Source: Cenococcum geophilum 1.58 (lineage: Eukaryota > Ascomycota > Dothideomycetes > Gloniales > Gloniaceae). Taken from it: 64,000 nt of DNA. Shown in pieces: positions 47,688 through 59,829 of the stretch (the stretch's first letter is position 1; every line of letters starts with the position of its first letter). Location: positions 620,001 through 684,000 of the forward strand of contig KV748182.1 in NCBI GenBank assembly GCA_001692895.1, written 5' to 3'. The position numbers and the translations under genes were made by a program. The notes beneath the pieces are model-generated. The model worked only from the letters and a program-made list of their open reading frames with translations, was not told the origin of the DNA and did not search any database.

Positions 47688-47886
47688 TGTTGGTTACACA
47701 AGGTGATATCACGTAGCTACGGTTTGTAGATAGTATAATAATTAATTGTTCTCTCTATCTTAATAAGGGAGGGTAAGGAGCTTAAGGCTCCTTGCCACGC
47801 TAGCGCCGCGGTAATACATAACGGCAACTTGCTATACTTGACGGCAATATGCCTTAGATGGTAAGCGCTTGCCTTTATTCCTAATA
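47688..47886 (-). repeat. Copia Y 5' LTR
   Basis: 199 bp, from TGTTGGTTACACAAGG to CCTAATA, followed by duplication AATAT (47887-47891). Confidence 0.9.
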
Positions 47887-49369
47887 AATATAAAGAGTGT
47901 AGCGGTAGAAAGATTAATAGGTATATAGAGTAGTCCCTAATTAAGATAGTTTATTTACTAGGAAAGACGTTTATTTAGGGCAAGAACGTTATCCTTAGTT
48001 AGTTTTTAGTATTAGGTAGTAATAGAAAGATTAAATAAAGCTTTAGGTTAATAGATAGAAGTAATATAAGCTCTATAAGCGTGTTGCTCTATATATTTTT
48101 ACTTTAGAGAATTAATATTAATAACGTTAATCTTCTTACCTTAACCCTTCTAGCGTAAGGTAATAGAATCCTTATTTAGGGAGAGAATACATTTATTAAA
48201 AAGTAATAGTGTTATTAAATTAAGCTTTTCCTTTAGCTTTGCTATAAGATTTACCTTTACTAGCTTATTTTCTTTAAGAGCTAAGAATTAGTTGTCTCCT
48301 AAGATAATTATATTATTAGTTTATATGCCAATAATTCTAAATAGGGTTTCTGTAGTTATAGTAAGGAAGTATAAATTAAATATAGAAGTAGTTATTAAAA
48401 GTTTCTCTTTATAGTGCTTACTATAGGTAGCCCACTAATAAGTTCCTGCCTCTGTAATTCTATATAATAGCTTAAGTATAACTATAATTATATCTTTAGG
48501 ATATTAGTGGCAAATTTACTCTAAAAGGTATACTAATATTAAGCGCTAAAGATGCGTTTCTAATTCGGTATAGGCCTAGGTAATATTTTATAAATAAATC
48601 ACTATTTTATTCTTTATTAAGAAGGGAGCTAGTGTAATAATAACTTACTAACTAGCTTGTTAAATCGTGGAAGATTACATAAGAATTACTTTTTTACTAT
48701 TATTGTTATAACCTTAGGTAATAAGCCTTAATTTCTTAAATAGGGTATTAGTAGCTTTGCCTTTAATCTCGTTAACTATTCTTAACTTAAAAATACAAAC
48801 TTTATTAAACTTAATAGGGTTATACTTCTTAAATTTAAAAACTCCTCTTATAATAAGATTATCAATCTCCTGCTTATTAGATACTTAGAAAGAAGCTTTA
48901 AAGGTTATAATATAACCTTCCTTTTAGAGCTATTTTGCGAGCTTAAAGTTAGTCTTCTCCTTAGCTATTATAAAGGCCATTAATAACTTAACTCTATTCT
49001 TAATGGCGGTAATAAATTGCTCTTTAAAATTAATAAGATATTAGTAATTTTGTAATCCCTTTAGTTAACCTCTACCGCGTTATAGTTACGGCATATCTAC
49101 TATAATTATATTAGAATTATAGTCGCCTTCTAGAGTATATTAATTGTAGTTCTCCTTTAAGGCATTTTTTAAGGCACCCTATAAAGGCTTAAAACTGTTA
49201 TCTTTATAGTAAAGCTTAATAACAGTTAAACGGAATTAAGTAGGTCTATAAGGCATCTAAATAGGATAAGTTTAACTATTAATTATAATAAGTTAATGTA
49301 AATTTAATTACCCCCCCTTTTTACGCTATACATATACCTTAGACTAGAGTAATAGATTAAGCGTAGTTA
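47887..49369 (-). pseudogene. Copia X: reverse transcriptase region
   Basis: The segment aligns with 34912-36395 of copia Y on the same strand and continues the X relic interrupted at 33794. It covers the reverse transcriptase and the hinge toward integrase. It ends at the AGTTA target site (49365-49369) of the inserted gypsy E/F. Confidence 0.82.
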
Positions 49370-49793
49370 TATAACGGAACCTTATAGCAGGAACTACGAT
49401 AGGCTCGTTAATAGGCTAGGTGTGTAGGTAATATAAATTAAAGTCAACAACGTAATAATAACTAGTGGAGTGGTTGCCTAATAGATTAACTCTAATTGTA
49501 TTCTAAGAATTACTATAAGGAAGGAACTATCTAGGTAGGGACTAAGGGTCCTTAAATATATAACCGTACTCCTATAAAATCCTTCTTGTATATAATATAT
49601 ATATACTCTATTTACTCTATCTTAGATTATATAAATCCTATAGATTATATAGATTACGTTATATAACCTTAGCTACTATTCCTCGTTATATAGTTCTATT
49701 AGCTCTATTTTAGACTATACCTAAATTAACTAACTAGCTTCTTCTAACTCTTCTCTAAGTAGTCGTAATATTGTACTTAAAGCGTCCGTAACA
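49370..49793 (-). repeat. Gypsy E/F 3' LTR
   Basis: 424 bp, homologous to the D LTR in reverse orientation, the same length as the F 5' LTR (52525-52948). The outer end TATAACGG adjoins AGTTA. Confidence 0.92.
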
Positions 49794-50827
49794 CTATCTC
49801 CCTCCTTTTTATCTTTGTCCTTAAAGATCTTAAAGATCTCTAAGTTATTTACTAGAGGTATAATATCTATCTAATTAATTTAGTTAATATTGTTACTTAT
49901 TATACCTAAAGTAATTTCTTCCTCTTTAACTGCTCGTCGTATTCGTACTATTACTGCGATATTATCTTTTAGTGAGATTATGCCATCTCCATATTCTTAT
50001 TGTTTAAAAGAGGGGTTAGTTTATATTATATTAGCGAGTCTATCTTTATAATAACCGTTCTTTTATTTAAAGTGTACTAAAGCAAATATTTATTCGTCTT
50101 ATGACGTTCGCTTTATCTCTAATACTAAATATACGCGACCTATTACTCTTAATAGTTATCTTATTCCTTAGCTAATCTATTTTAGGGTCTTATATTTAAT
50201 CTGCTACTACGTAGCTAGATAATAAACTATCTATTACTCTAGCGGAGTTACGCTATTCTTATAACGTAGAATAGGAGGCTACTAATACTTAGTAACGGGC
50301 CCTTAGGTCTCGTTTTATAGCGTCCACTTAGTTAATCTGTCTTAAAAAGGTTTATAAGAAGGTCCGTTTTAAGGAGTAAAAATTTATAAAATAAGGTTTA
50401 TAGGAACTTGGTAATAAAAGAACGGATTTTCTTTTATTTAAGAAGGGAATAGATCTAAGTAGCTTAGTAACTGCTCTTCTTAAGTCCCCCTTAGGTGACT
50501 TATTTTTCGGCAATCCTTTTTTATTAATACTGCCTAACCTAATCTCTTTCGATACTCCTATATCTTTCCTATAGCGTTCTTTAAATTCTCTAGTAATTCC
50601 TAGGTAGTTTTAGTGTAGCCTATCCACTTAACCTCGTACTATATTTTATTGTTAACGTCCTTATAACTAACAATTTTTAAAACTTACTATTTATCTTCCT
50701 TTTGTCCTCTATACGTGTCTACTTTATAAATCAGTGGCTTAATATTCCCGTATACTGGCTCTAGCATTATAATATACTATATAGGGTAGATCTTTATCTT
50801 AGCTAGTAGGTTTAACTTAAATATAAC
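49370..50827 (-). mobile_element. Gypsy E: 3' part of the D-family element split by the inversion
   Basis: The 3' LTR (49370-49793, 424 bp, minus orientation) is preceded on the minus strand by the polypurine tract (49794-49820). Upstream are the downstream ORF (about 49830-50560) and the chromodomain and integrase end (about 50580-50820). The fragment stops at TATAAC (50822-50827). The next bases expected from gypsy D are found at the end of F at 59446. E and F are therefore two halves of one element. Confidence 0.9.
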
Positions 50828-52524
50828 TAAACTAATTAAATATATGGTGGCCGTAGTAGGCAATATAGTAAAGGGTATAATTAATGTTAATTATAAGGCA
50901 ATTATGGAGGTCCTTATAGAGGTTTATTTTAAAGTAATTACTAGAAGAAATACTACGTTTATAAGAAGCCAAATTGCTAGTTAACTAGGCATTCTCTTAA
51001 TAAGCAAAAAGAGGTATATAATAAGTTTCGCTAGAGTATAAGAAACGTCGGAAATTATAAGGTTACTATAGCTTACTTTTAAAGCTTCCTAGTTTAATAT
51101 AGAGGCGTAAAAGATCTTAAGGATAAGTGAATAAGGCTAAACAGCTCCTTATAGATATAGAAATTAAGGACCACTCCCCTAACTAATACTTTACTAAGTA
51201 TAGTAAGGTAGATAGTATATAAACTATTACTATTCTTAATAACTAATCTACGCTCCATTCTATTACAAAGTTAAATATCTTTAACAAGCTAAAGGTGAGC
51301 TTTGCGTTCTCCTTTAATAATAAAAACTTAGCGAATATCTTTTATAGTATTATGCCAGATACGGGAGCCGTAGGAGTATTTATAGTAGGAGAACCTTAAG
51401 TTCAAGCTCTTTAGCAGCTTAATAGCTCTATTTAGATCGACTAATTAACGGTAGGCTAATATACGATTTGTTTTAGTAAGGGTACTATAATTTCTTTTAG
51501 TATAATTAGGGTCTAAACCCCCCTAGGACATATTACTTTCCATATTATCCCTATAAATACTCCGTTTTTATTTTATATTAAAGATATAAATAAATTAGGC
51601 GTTAAGCTTAATAACCTTAAATATATACTTATTTAGGGAAATAATTAGGTACCCGTTGTGCGTAAATAGGGCTACCCCTAATTACTCCTTTATTAACTAG
51701 AAAAGAGTATTACTTAAAGCCACTTAACTAAGTTAGAGTTACGTTAACTATACTATTATTTTAGCTACTTATCTATTTATTAATTACTTAGGGTTCTTTA
51801 ATAAGTAGGTTATAAATTTAAGCTTAAAGTAATTAAGCATCTTATAAAGTACTACTATTACTACTAAATAAACTAGAAGTCCCCTAGTCGATTTAAGTTT
51901 ACCCTTAAGAATAACTATAACTTTAACTTCTTTATTATTATTAATATTATATATCTTAGTGGTAAGCCAGTTCTTTAAGTTATTAACTCCTTAACCTCCT
52001 TTTAAGCCACACGTTTCTTAAAGGATATATTAGCTAAGAATATATAGGATACCCTTTAATTATACTAGATTAATATCTACCTAGGACCCCCTAATTAAAT
52101 TATTTATAATATAGGAAAGAACTTCTTATTTATAGAGTTTTAATAATAGGTAAAAGTAATAGCGACTAAGGTTAAGGTAGTCCCTGTTAAGGTATATAAT
52201 AGTATTAGAAAAGTAGAGCAATATTATATACTATTACACCGCGTATATAAGATTATTTTTTTAAAACTAAAGGGCATTAGTAAAGAGCTTATCTTATAAA
52301 TAGCTATTAAAGCTATTAATAATTCCGCTAGCCCGGATAGACTTATACCTATATTACTAGTCTTTAGTGCCTACCCTTAAATAACTAACAATTCTCTACT
52401 ATCTCCCTCTATTATATAATAAGCTAAGGCTATTCACAAAGTAATAAAGGAGGTATAACGTCTCTATGCTATATACTAGGTTAATAACGTACTAGAAATA
52501 AGAAATAGCCTAAATACCTTAACT
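50828..52524 (+). pseudogene. Copia X: integrase and protease region, inverted
   Basis: The segment aligns with the reverse complement of 36396-38093 in copia Y, so here the copia reads on the plus strand. It contains the pre-integrase and integrase regions. The left end is the inversion breakpoint; the right end carries TAACT (52520-52524), the inverted copy of the AGTTA duplication of gypsy E/F. Confidence 0.85.
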
Positions 52525-52948
52525 TATTACGGACGCTTTAAGTACAATGTTATAACTACTTGGAGAAGAGTCAAAAGAAGCCAGTTGGTTGATTTAGGTA
52601 CGGTTTAGAATGGAGCCGATAGAACCATATAACGAGAAATAGTAGCTAAGGTCACGTAACGTAATCTATATAATCTGTAAGATCTATATAATCTAAGACA
52701 GAGTAGATAAAGCACACGTATATTACGTACAAGAAGGATTTTATAGGAGTACAGTTGTGTATTTAAGGACCCTTAGTCCCTACCTAGATAGTTCCTTCCT
52801 TATAGTAATTCTTAGAATATAATTAGAGTTAATCTATTAGGCAACCACTCCACTAGTTATTATTACGTTGTTAACTTTAATTTATATTACCTATACACCT
52901 AGCCCATTAACGAGCCTATTGTAGTTCCTACTATAAGGTTCTATTACA
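52525..52948 (+). repeat. Gypsy E/F 5' LTR
   Basis: 424 bp, ending CTATTACA at 52948 (CCGTTACA in D). Confidence 0.92.
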
Positions 52949-52993
52949 TAATTACTACCTAGTTACGGTATTAAATATAGAAAGTTAAATAAT

Positions 52994-55900
52994 ATGCCAC
53001 TAAAAGCAACCACTATAACGCCATTAACGGCGGCAACTACTTTAAGATTAGGTAACGACACTAGTATAGCAAACATTAACTTATAGCAACCTATAACAGT
53101 CGGACAGCTATAAGAGATAGTCGACTAGTTAACAGAAAATAATACAATATTAGAAAATAGGATTAATGGGATAGGAGCAGCAAAGATTAGGTTACTATTA
53201 ATTAAAAGGTATATAGGGGAGAGATTAAAACTTAAAGGATTCCTTACGTAAATGCACTTTAAGGTTACGTAAGAAGGGGTAAAGCTACTAACACCTATAG
53301 ATCGAATAGCATATGCGGGACTATTCCTATTAGGAAGGGCACTTAAGTGGTTTAAGCCTTACCTTACGGAAATATAAGTGAACGGAATGACGACCACTAA
53401 TTAGGATATACGATTTATATTTATAAGCTAGGAAGGGTTTATAGAACGACTTATATAAATATTTAAAGACCTAAAGGTAACAACTATGGCGGAAAGAAAA
53501 CTCTAAAATATTATATAATAAACCTTAGTAATTAAGTATACAACGCAGTTCCAGATATTAGCGATGTAAGTAAAGTAGAATAATAAGGCGCTTATAGTAT
53601 AGTATAAGCAAGGACTTAAGGCTAAAGTCTAGGACGCGATTATCCTAATAGAAGATGCGGACACCCTAAGGGAGTTAATAGATTAAGTAATTAAGATTAA
53701 TAATCGGATCTACTAAAGGGAATAGGCTAAGAGAGGCTAGGATAAAGTTCTATAGTTATATAAGGCGTAGAGTACGTAACGTAGTTCACAAGCGAGCTGG
53801 CACTTCAAAAACTCACCAAAAATTGGAAAAATCGCACCTTAATATCTCAACAACTACTTAATAATAATTAATGCAAATTTAATAGCGGCCTATTAATGTA
53901 ATAACTAACTTATATAGGAAGTATTGGAAATCTTATATAAGCAGAAGTAGGTTAGATAGGAAAGTGGGGGCCAAATCACCTCACTTTTTCTATTTAACCT
54001 ACTTCCGCTTATATAAGATTTCCAATACTTCCTATATAAGTTAGTTATTACATTAATAGGCCGCTATTAAATTTGCATTAATTATTATTAAGTAGTTGTT
54101 GAGATATTAAGGTGCGATTTTTCCAATTTTTGGTGAGTTTTTGAAGTGCCAGCTCGCTTGGGGTGCCAGCTCGCTTATAAACTACGTTAATAACTAAAGC
54201 TAAGTTAAAAACTATAGTATAGCGCAGAGCTAATAGACCTAAGTGGTACTAAAGAAGCCTATAAGAGATGGAGTAAGAAATTATAGAAACCTAAGGGTTA
54301 AGGATCTAGTAATTATAGGACTAAAGAGTAGAGGCTAAACCAGGGATCTTAGTAGCAGAAGACGTTTAGGCGGACTCTATAGTAAAGTTAATAGTTTAAA
54401 AACGGAGCTTATATAAATTATAGAAAACAAGGTTATTTTATAAGGGATTATAAAAATAGTTAGAGTCACTATATAATAAAGGGAACTAGACTAATAGTTG
54501 AAGATATATACGTATAGAGGGATAATAGTGTACTGCGGGGAATAAAAGAATATTTAATTAGAAGTTTCGCGTTTTGTTATAATAATGCATGCTAAATTTA
54601 TAAAGACGCTAAGTACGGCGTAAGCTATTGGCTATAGGAGCTAAAATCTACAGAGTGTAGAGGAACTAATAAACTAGTTTGCAGATCGGACATTAAGGAT
54701 AATAAATTTAATGTAGGCGAAATATTTAGTAACAATAAGGTAACAAAAGTAGCTTATTAGGAGCATGCAGACCTTAGAGATATTATACTAGAGGTAGAGG
54801 ATGATTCTACTATAGAATAGGGAACATTAGTAGGGATTAAGACCCTATTAGATACGATATCTATTGCTTTATAAGACGTAAGAGAAGTAGGATAACGAAC
54901 TACGTCGGCACTCAATAAAGGTAAAAGGCTAAAGGCTTAAGATTTTTAAGATAAGATAAGAGACAACTAAGATTCTTAAGATAAGATAAGGCAGACCTAA
55001 GGACCTATAATAGACAGAAACCGATAGAGCAGGGCAGTAGCTTAGTTTAAAAATATACAAATAAGCTCGGGATAGAGCTTCCCACAGGCATAAGACTCTT
55101 AAGACGAGATAAGTAAGATTTAAAACTCTTAAGACAAGATAAGAATACCTAAGCCTAGTTAGACTAAGGCTAGAGTAAAGCTTAAAATAGAAGCAAGCTT
55201 AGGATCAAGAATCTAAAGGGGTTAAGAATTTGGAGTATAAATAAGGACACCCACAAATAAGAGGCAAGAGGCTTCTTTATAGATTAGAGAATCTATAGTG
55301 CAAACAGCAACTAGACTAGGAGATAAATACATAGACCCAAAGAACTTACTAGGAAAACGTAGTATTCGGCCTAAAGATTAAAATGTTAATACCAAGATTA
55401 AGAAGTAAGAAGACTTTAAGGATCTACTCGCAAGACGCGAAAGAAAAGAAACTATAGAGAAATTTAAAGCAAGAATTACCTCGTAGCAAGAACAGAAACT
55501 AGATAAAAGATCTAGTATATTAGGACGTATAAGGGACAGAGCACTAGTATAAAGAATCACTAATAGGCCTAGGGCAGGCACACTAAGAGCTAAGTAGCTT
55601 ACTAAACTAGAAAACGAAGAGGATCTAGGGATTTCTACTAGGTTCGAAGAACGATATATAAAGGGCTATTACGACGCAGTAATAAGAAGATACTTCCTTA
55701 CGGATAAGCCGTATACGCTTAAAGGGTTATACTAAAAGTGGTATAGGCAGCAACACAATAATAAGTGGGAAGATTTCTATATATAGTTAGATAAAAAAGT
55801 TATCTAAGACCACCCGATTATAGAGAAGGCCATAAATTATATTAAAGGAGCCTTAATTATAACGTTAAAGGATCTAGAGAAGCAATTAAAGGACTAGAGA

Positions 55901-56450
55901 AGTGAGAGGTAAATTATAGTACCTATAAATAAAGTCGCAACGCTTAGATTAACGCAAGAAAGGTTTAAACTTAAAGATAAAGATAAGTTAAGAGTTAACC
56001 TAAAATACCTAGCATATTACACGTTAGCATAGATCGCATATATAGATAATGCGTGCAATATATATAAAGTACCAAAAAATAAGAACCGGAAATACCTAGC
56101 GAGGATATACTAGTTATTAGACGAGGCGAAATACTAAAACGCTAAGTATATATATAGTTGGCACCTAGTAAAAGTATAAGGCTAAGGGGACTTAATACTT
56201 TAGCCAGGAAGATTCCTTATAGAAGAATACTTAAACGGACGATAGTGGTGGAAATGCCTAGAGAATACGTATCTATAGTATATTAAAGATAAAAAGCGAA
56301 CTAGGTATTAGCTAAAGAGCGAGCTAAGTGTAATAGGATTAAGCAGCTAATAGTTAGGAAAAGTAGAGGCCTATGGGACTAAAGGGAGCCAGTAGTAGAG
56401 CCTTAGACCCTTAAAGGAATTTAAGAACAACACCTAAATTTATAAGTTAA
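52994..56450 (+). pseudogene. Gypsy F gag relic (split by a MITE)
   Basis: ATG at 52994 begins MPLKATTITPLTAA, matching gypsy D. The MITE at 53779-54187 interrupts it before the zinc knuckle. The knuckle (54407-54451) reads AYINYRKQGYFIRDY, with all ligands changed to Tyr. The DSQDKI repeats (54945-55140) and the long conserved spacer (about 55400-56400, with TRFEERYIKGYYDAVIRRYF) follow as in D. The antisense 67-codon frame at 55378-55581 is a shadow and corresponds to the one in D. Confidence 0.8.
53779..54187. mobile_element. 409-bp palindromic MITE with TA target duplication
   Basis: Ends ACGTAGTTCACAAGCGAGC (left) and GCTCGCTTATAAACTACGT (right) are inverted repeats with two C/T-type differences, flanked by TA (53777-53778 and 54188-54189). 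The empty site in gypsy D reads CGTAACAACTAAAG, which confirms the TA duplication. Nearly the whole element is one palindrome: two arms of about 180 bp around a short centre (about 53970-53995). The right end holds an extra local duplication of GTGCCAGCTCGCTT. TA duplication and TIRs point to a Tc1/mariner-type non-autonomous element. CpA sites are intact, unlike its host. Confidence 0.92.
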
Positions 56451-56459
56451 GTGGCAAGA

Positions 56460-59451
56460 TTAACAGTTTAAGGTATTAATAGATAGTGGAGCAATAAAAA
56501 ACTATATCTCGCTAGCAGCAGTTAAAAGAATAGAATTACTATATAGGAAAAAGGAGCAACTTTACCTATTAGTTACGATTTTAGGAGATCTAATAGCCTA
56601 TAGAGGAGGGATTATTAATCTAGAAATAGGACCTATTTAGTTAACTATTAAAGAGAAACAAATCGAGATGTCTTTTGATATACTACCATTAGGAAATAAT
56701 AAGGCAGTACTAGGAATGCCTTANTTATAGGAATACAATCTAAAGATCGATTGGATTATAGGTTAGGTTAATATTAGAGATACTTAATGCTATAAGATAT
56801 AATAGTAAACTAAGTTAGTATAGTACTAAGTTGGAGTAATATATAAAGAGACTAAGTAAGGCTTAAGTTATGTACTAAAGAAATACCATAAGTATGGCAA
56901 GAAACTATAGTTACTAGAAAGTAAAAAGCTGTTAGAATATACAGCATAGGACTATAAGATAGAATTAGAACCAGGAATAAGTTTAAGGTTTTTTCTAATC
57001 TATAAGCTTACTAAAGAAGAAGGTAGAGTATTAAAAGAGTTTATCTAGAAAAACCTATAAAAGGGATATATTAGACTATCGCAGTTATTAGCGGGTTATC
57101 TAGTACTATTTATACCAAAAAAGAATAGTAAACTAAGGTTATGCATTAACTATAGATAGTTAAATAGTATTACTAGGAAGGATAGGTATTCTTTACCCTT
57201 AATTAGCGAAATCTAAGATAGGATAGGTAATGCGCAAATCTTTATAAAGATAGATCTGAGATAGGCATACTATTAGATTAGGATTAAGGAAGGCGACAAA
57301 TAAAAGGCAGCCTTTAGGTTAAAGGAAGGACTATATAAACTATTAGTTATATAATTTAGGCTTATAAATGTACTAGTAATATTCTAGAAGCATATTAACA
57401 ATGTATTAGAAGAGCACTTAGATGAATTTATTATAGCATATTTTAACAATATTATTATTTACTTAATAACTAAGGAAGAATATAAAGAACATATTAAATG
57501 GGTCTTAAGGAGACTATAAGAGGAATAGATACTAGTAGTAATTAAAAAATACAAGTTCTTTACTAGAAAGACTAATTTTATTAAATTTATTATTAAACTA
57601 GGCTAACTTAGTATAGATCTAAAAAAGATTGAGGCTATAGTAAATTGGTAAGAACTAAAGAATGTTATATAGTTGAGATTGTTTTTAGGGTTTTGCAATT
57701 ACTATAGGAGGTTTATAACGTAATGGTTAAAGGATATTAAACTATTTACGCGATTAACGAAGAAAGAAGAATTATAGGTATAAGGAGAGGAGTAATAAAA
57801 GTTATTTAAAAGAGTTAAAGAATTATTTACCTAGGAGCTAGTTCTTAAAATCTATTAACTAGAACTAGAGACAGTTATAGAAACAGATATATTAGATTAT
57901 ATACTAGGGGCATACTTTATACAGAAATATTAAAATAGATGGCACCTAGTAATATACTATAGTTAAAAAATAACACTACTAGAGTTAAACTATAATATCT
58001 ATAATAAGGAGTTATTAGGTATAGTTATAGCACTAAAGAAATAGAGAGCATTCTTATAAGGCATAGAGAAACTATTTATAGTTAAGATAGATTATAAGAA
58101 CCTAACAGAATTCCTAATAATAAAGGAACTTAACTAAAGATAGGTTAGATAGGCAGAGATACTTATAGAATACTATTTTAAGATTTAGTATATTAAGGGA
58201 ACGGATAATATATAAGCAGATGCTTTAAGTTAAAAGGCTAAACTATAAAATAATAAAAAGCCATTAGGGGCTTTACTGCGAAAAAATATAGACGGATTAA
58301 TTAAATATAATTATCTGAAAATTATGGTAACTTAAGAGGAGTTAAATAGAGTTTATAAATTACTAGAGAGCTTTTAGGTATAAAAAATTCTAAAAGCATA
58401 GCTAGAAGATCTATAAGTAGATATATACAAAAATTAAGAAGTAAAGTATATCCTAAGAAGTATAGCAGAATAGTTTATGGAGGATTTCTATAAGGGAATA
58501 ACTTAAGGATATAATGGGGCTATGGGCTTAGTATTAAGACTCTAGAAGGAGTATATTATTAATAGAATTTAGGGCTTAGCGCGAAAAGTTATAAAGGAAT
58601 ATCTAGATTACTAAAGGAATAAATTAACGAGGTATAAGCTATATAGAGGGCTATAACCTATTAAAATACTAGAGAGACTATAGGAGGTTATATTATAGGA
58701 CTTTATTATTAAGTTACTAAAGTTAAGAGATTCTATTACCGGATAAGATTATAACATAATCTTAATAATAGTAGATAAGCTTACGAAGTAGGGATACTTT
58801 ATAGTATATATAAAAGAGATATTAGCAAAAGATATTGCTAGAATCTATATTAAAGAAGTGTTTATAAGATATACAGCACTAAGTAAGATTATATTGGATA
58901 GAGATCTAAGATTTATAGCAGTATTTTAGGAGGTATTTTTAGCGGAACAAGGAGTTTAAGTAGTAACTTCTACTGTATATTATCCGCAGACAGACAGTTA
59001 AATAGAAAGATTAAATTAGACACTAAAGCAGTATCTAAGGCATTATATTAATTACACATAGAATAATTAGGTATTACTATTACTAGTTATATAGTTTATA
59101 TATAATATAACACTACAGGAAGGTATAGGCATATTACTATTTAAGGCAAATTATAGATATAAGCTAAGAATATCGTTATTACTATAGTAAGTAAAGAAAA
59201 TAAGTAGCATAGCTAAAGAAAGAATAAAGACGTTAATAAATCTTTATATAAACCTTATAGAATTAGTAAAGAAAGTATAAAAAAGAATAAAAAAGTACTA
59301 TAATGCTAAGAGATCTAAGGGACTAGATCTTAAGGAGGGAGATAAAGTATAGCTACTACACAAAAATTTTAAGAGTTAATAACTAAGTAAGAAGTTAAAC
59401 TATGTTAGACTAGGACCTTTTAAAATTATATAAAAAATTTCACTAGTTATA
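56460..59451 (+). pseudogene. Gypsy F pol relic (truncated by the inversion)
   Basis: The protease motif DSGA at 56482 is intact, unlike D. In the reverse transcriptase, YLDD reads YFNN at 57439-57450. RNase H (about 57880-58240) and the integrase follow, including LQDFIIKLLKL (about 58690) and YYPQTDSQIERLNQ-like sequence (about 58978-59015). The integrase C-terminal part ends at RLGPFKII (about 59410-59435). The remaining tail and chromodomain are in fragment E. Confidence 0.88.
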
Positions 59452-59829
59452 ATCGTATTAGTTAGGCGGGTCGATTAAAGTAGGTTAGAGTTAGGTATTA
59501 AATTACTGTACTTCTTAAGAGCGTAAAGCGGTGCTAACAGAAGATCTTAATTAGGTATACACTCCTTTATAAGTATTTGCAGGATTAAAGAGAGTAAGGT
59601 TATATTTCTTAATACTTTAATATGCGCTAATAACTTAATTATATAGGCTAAAATCCTCCTAATATAATTCGGATAGACTATACTGGATTATCTAAAGTTA
59701 ATTAAAGAGCTTTTAAAGATAATTAAGTAGAGGAATACCTAGGTTTATAGCAATAATCCTTAAAAAGGTAGTCTCTCTCTATTCTAATATATACTGCTAT
59801 TTATTCTCTTTTATTTTAAAGTAGTATTT
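59452..59829 (-). pseudogene. Copia X: gag-side segment
   Basis: The segment starts with ATCGTATTAGTTAGGCGG, matching copia Y at about 38094 (ATCGTGTTAGTTAGGAAT), and continues with weaker similarity, such as TATACTCCTTTA. It is the part of copia X beyond the right inversion breakpoint and is cut at 59830 by gypsy A2. Confidence 0.7.

Larger units (their letters stand above)
33795..47886 (-). mobile_element. Copia Y: full-length Ty1/copia relic carrying gypsy D
   Basis: Two 199-bp LTRs (33795-33993 and 47688-47886) have terminal TGTTRG...CYAACA, the right end RIP-altered to CCTAATA. The 5-bp duplication AATAT lies at 33790-33794 and 47887-47891. Gypsy D (39579-47602) is inserted in the 5' leader, so the copia itself is about 6.1 kb. 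The order gag, protease, integrase, reverse transcriptase, RNase H is that of Ty1/copia. It is inserted in copia X, a member of the same family. Confidence 0.9.
50828..59445. other. Inverted 8.6-kb segment
   Basis: The left boundary TATAAC (50822-50827) and right boundary GTTATA (59446-59451) are inverted copies of each other. At the left, gypsy E passes directly into inverted copia X. At the right, gypsy F passes directly into copia X in its original orientation. Reversing the segment rejoins gypsy at TTATA/TTTAAG and copia at AGTTATA/ATCG simultaneously. Confidence 0.88.
52525..59451 (+). mobile_element. Gypsy F: 5' part of the D-family element split by the inversion
   Basis: It starts with a 424-bp 5' LTR (TATTACGG, RIP from TGTTACGG) next to TAACT. 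It continues through gag, the long spacer and pol, to the integrase C-terminal region, where it breaks at GTTATA. E plus F, minus the 409-bp MITE, is about 7.97 kb, close to the 8.02 kb of gypsy D. Confidence 0.9.
32821..59829 (-). mobile_element. Copia X: Ty1/copia relic broken into four segments by later insertions and an inversion
   Basis: Segments in order: 32821-33794 (3' LTR plus RNase H end), 47887-49369 (reverse transcriptase region), 50828-52524 (integrase and protease region, inverted) and 59452-59829 (gag-side part). Each aligns to the homologous part of copia Y (33994-39302). Copia Y sits in X with duplication AATAT, gypsy E/F with AGTTA, and gypsy A2 interrupts it at 59830. The 5' LTR of X is not in the window. 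X itself interrupts gypsy C. Confidence 0.85.

Noticed and set aside
47688-49369. Interpretation of 47887-49369 as the 5' continuation of copia Y
   Set aside because: It aligns with sequence already present in copia Y (34912-36395), lies outside the Y LTR and its duplication, and continues copia X from 33794.
24881-59829. Centromere or subtelomere identity of the block
   Set aside because: Nested RIP-treated retroelements are compatible with a centromere, but no telomere repeat, satellite monomer array or other specific evidence is visible.
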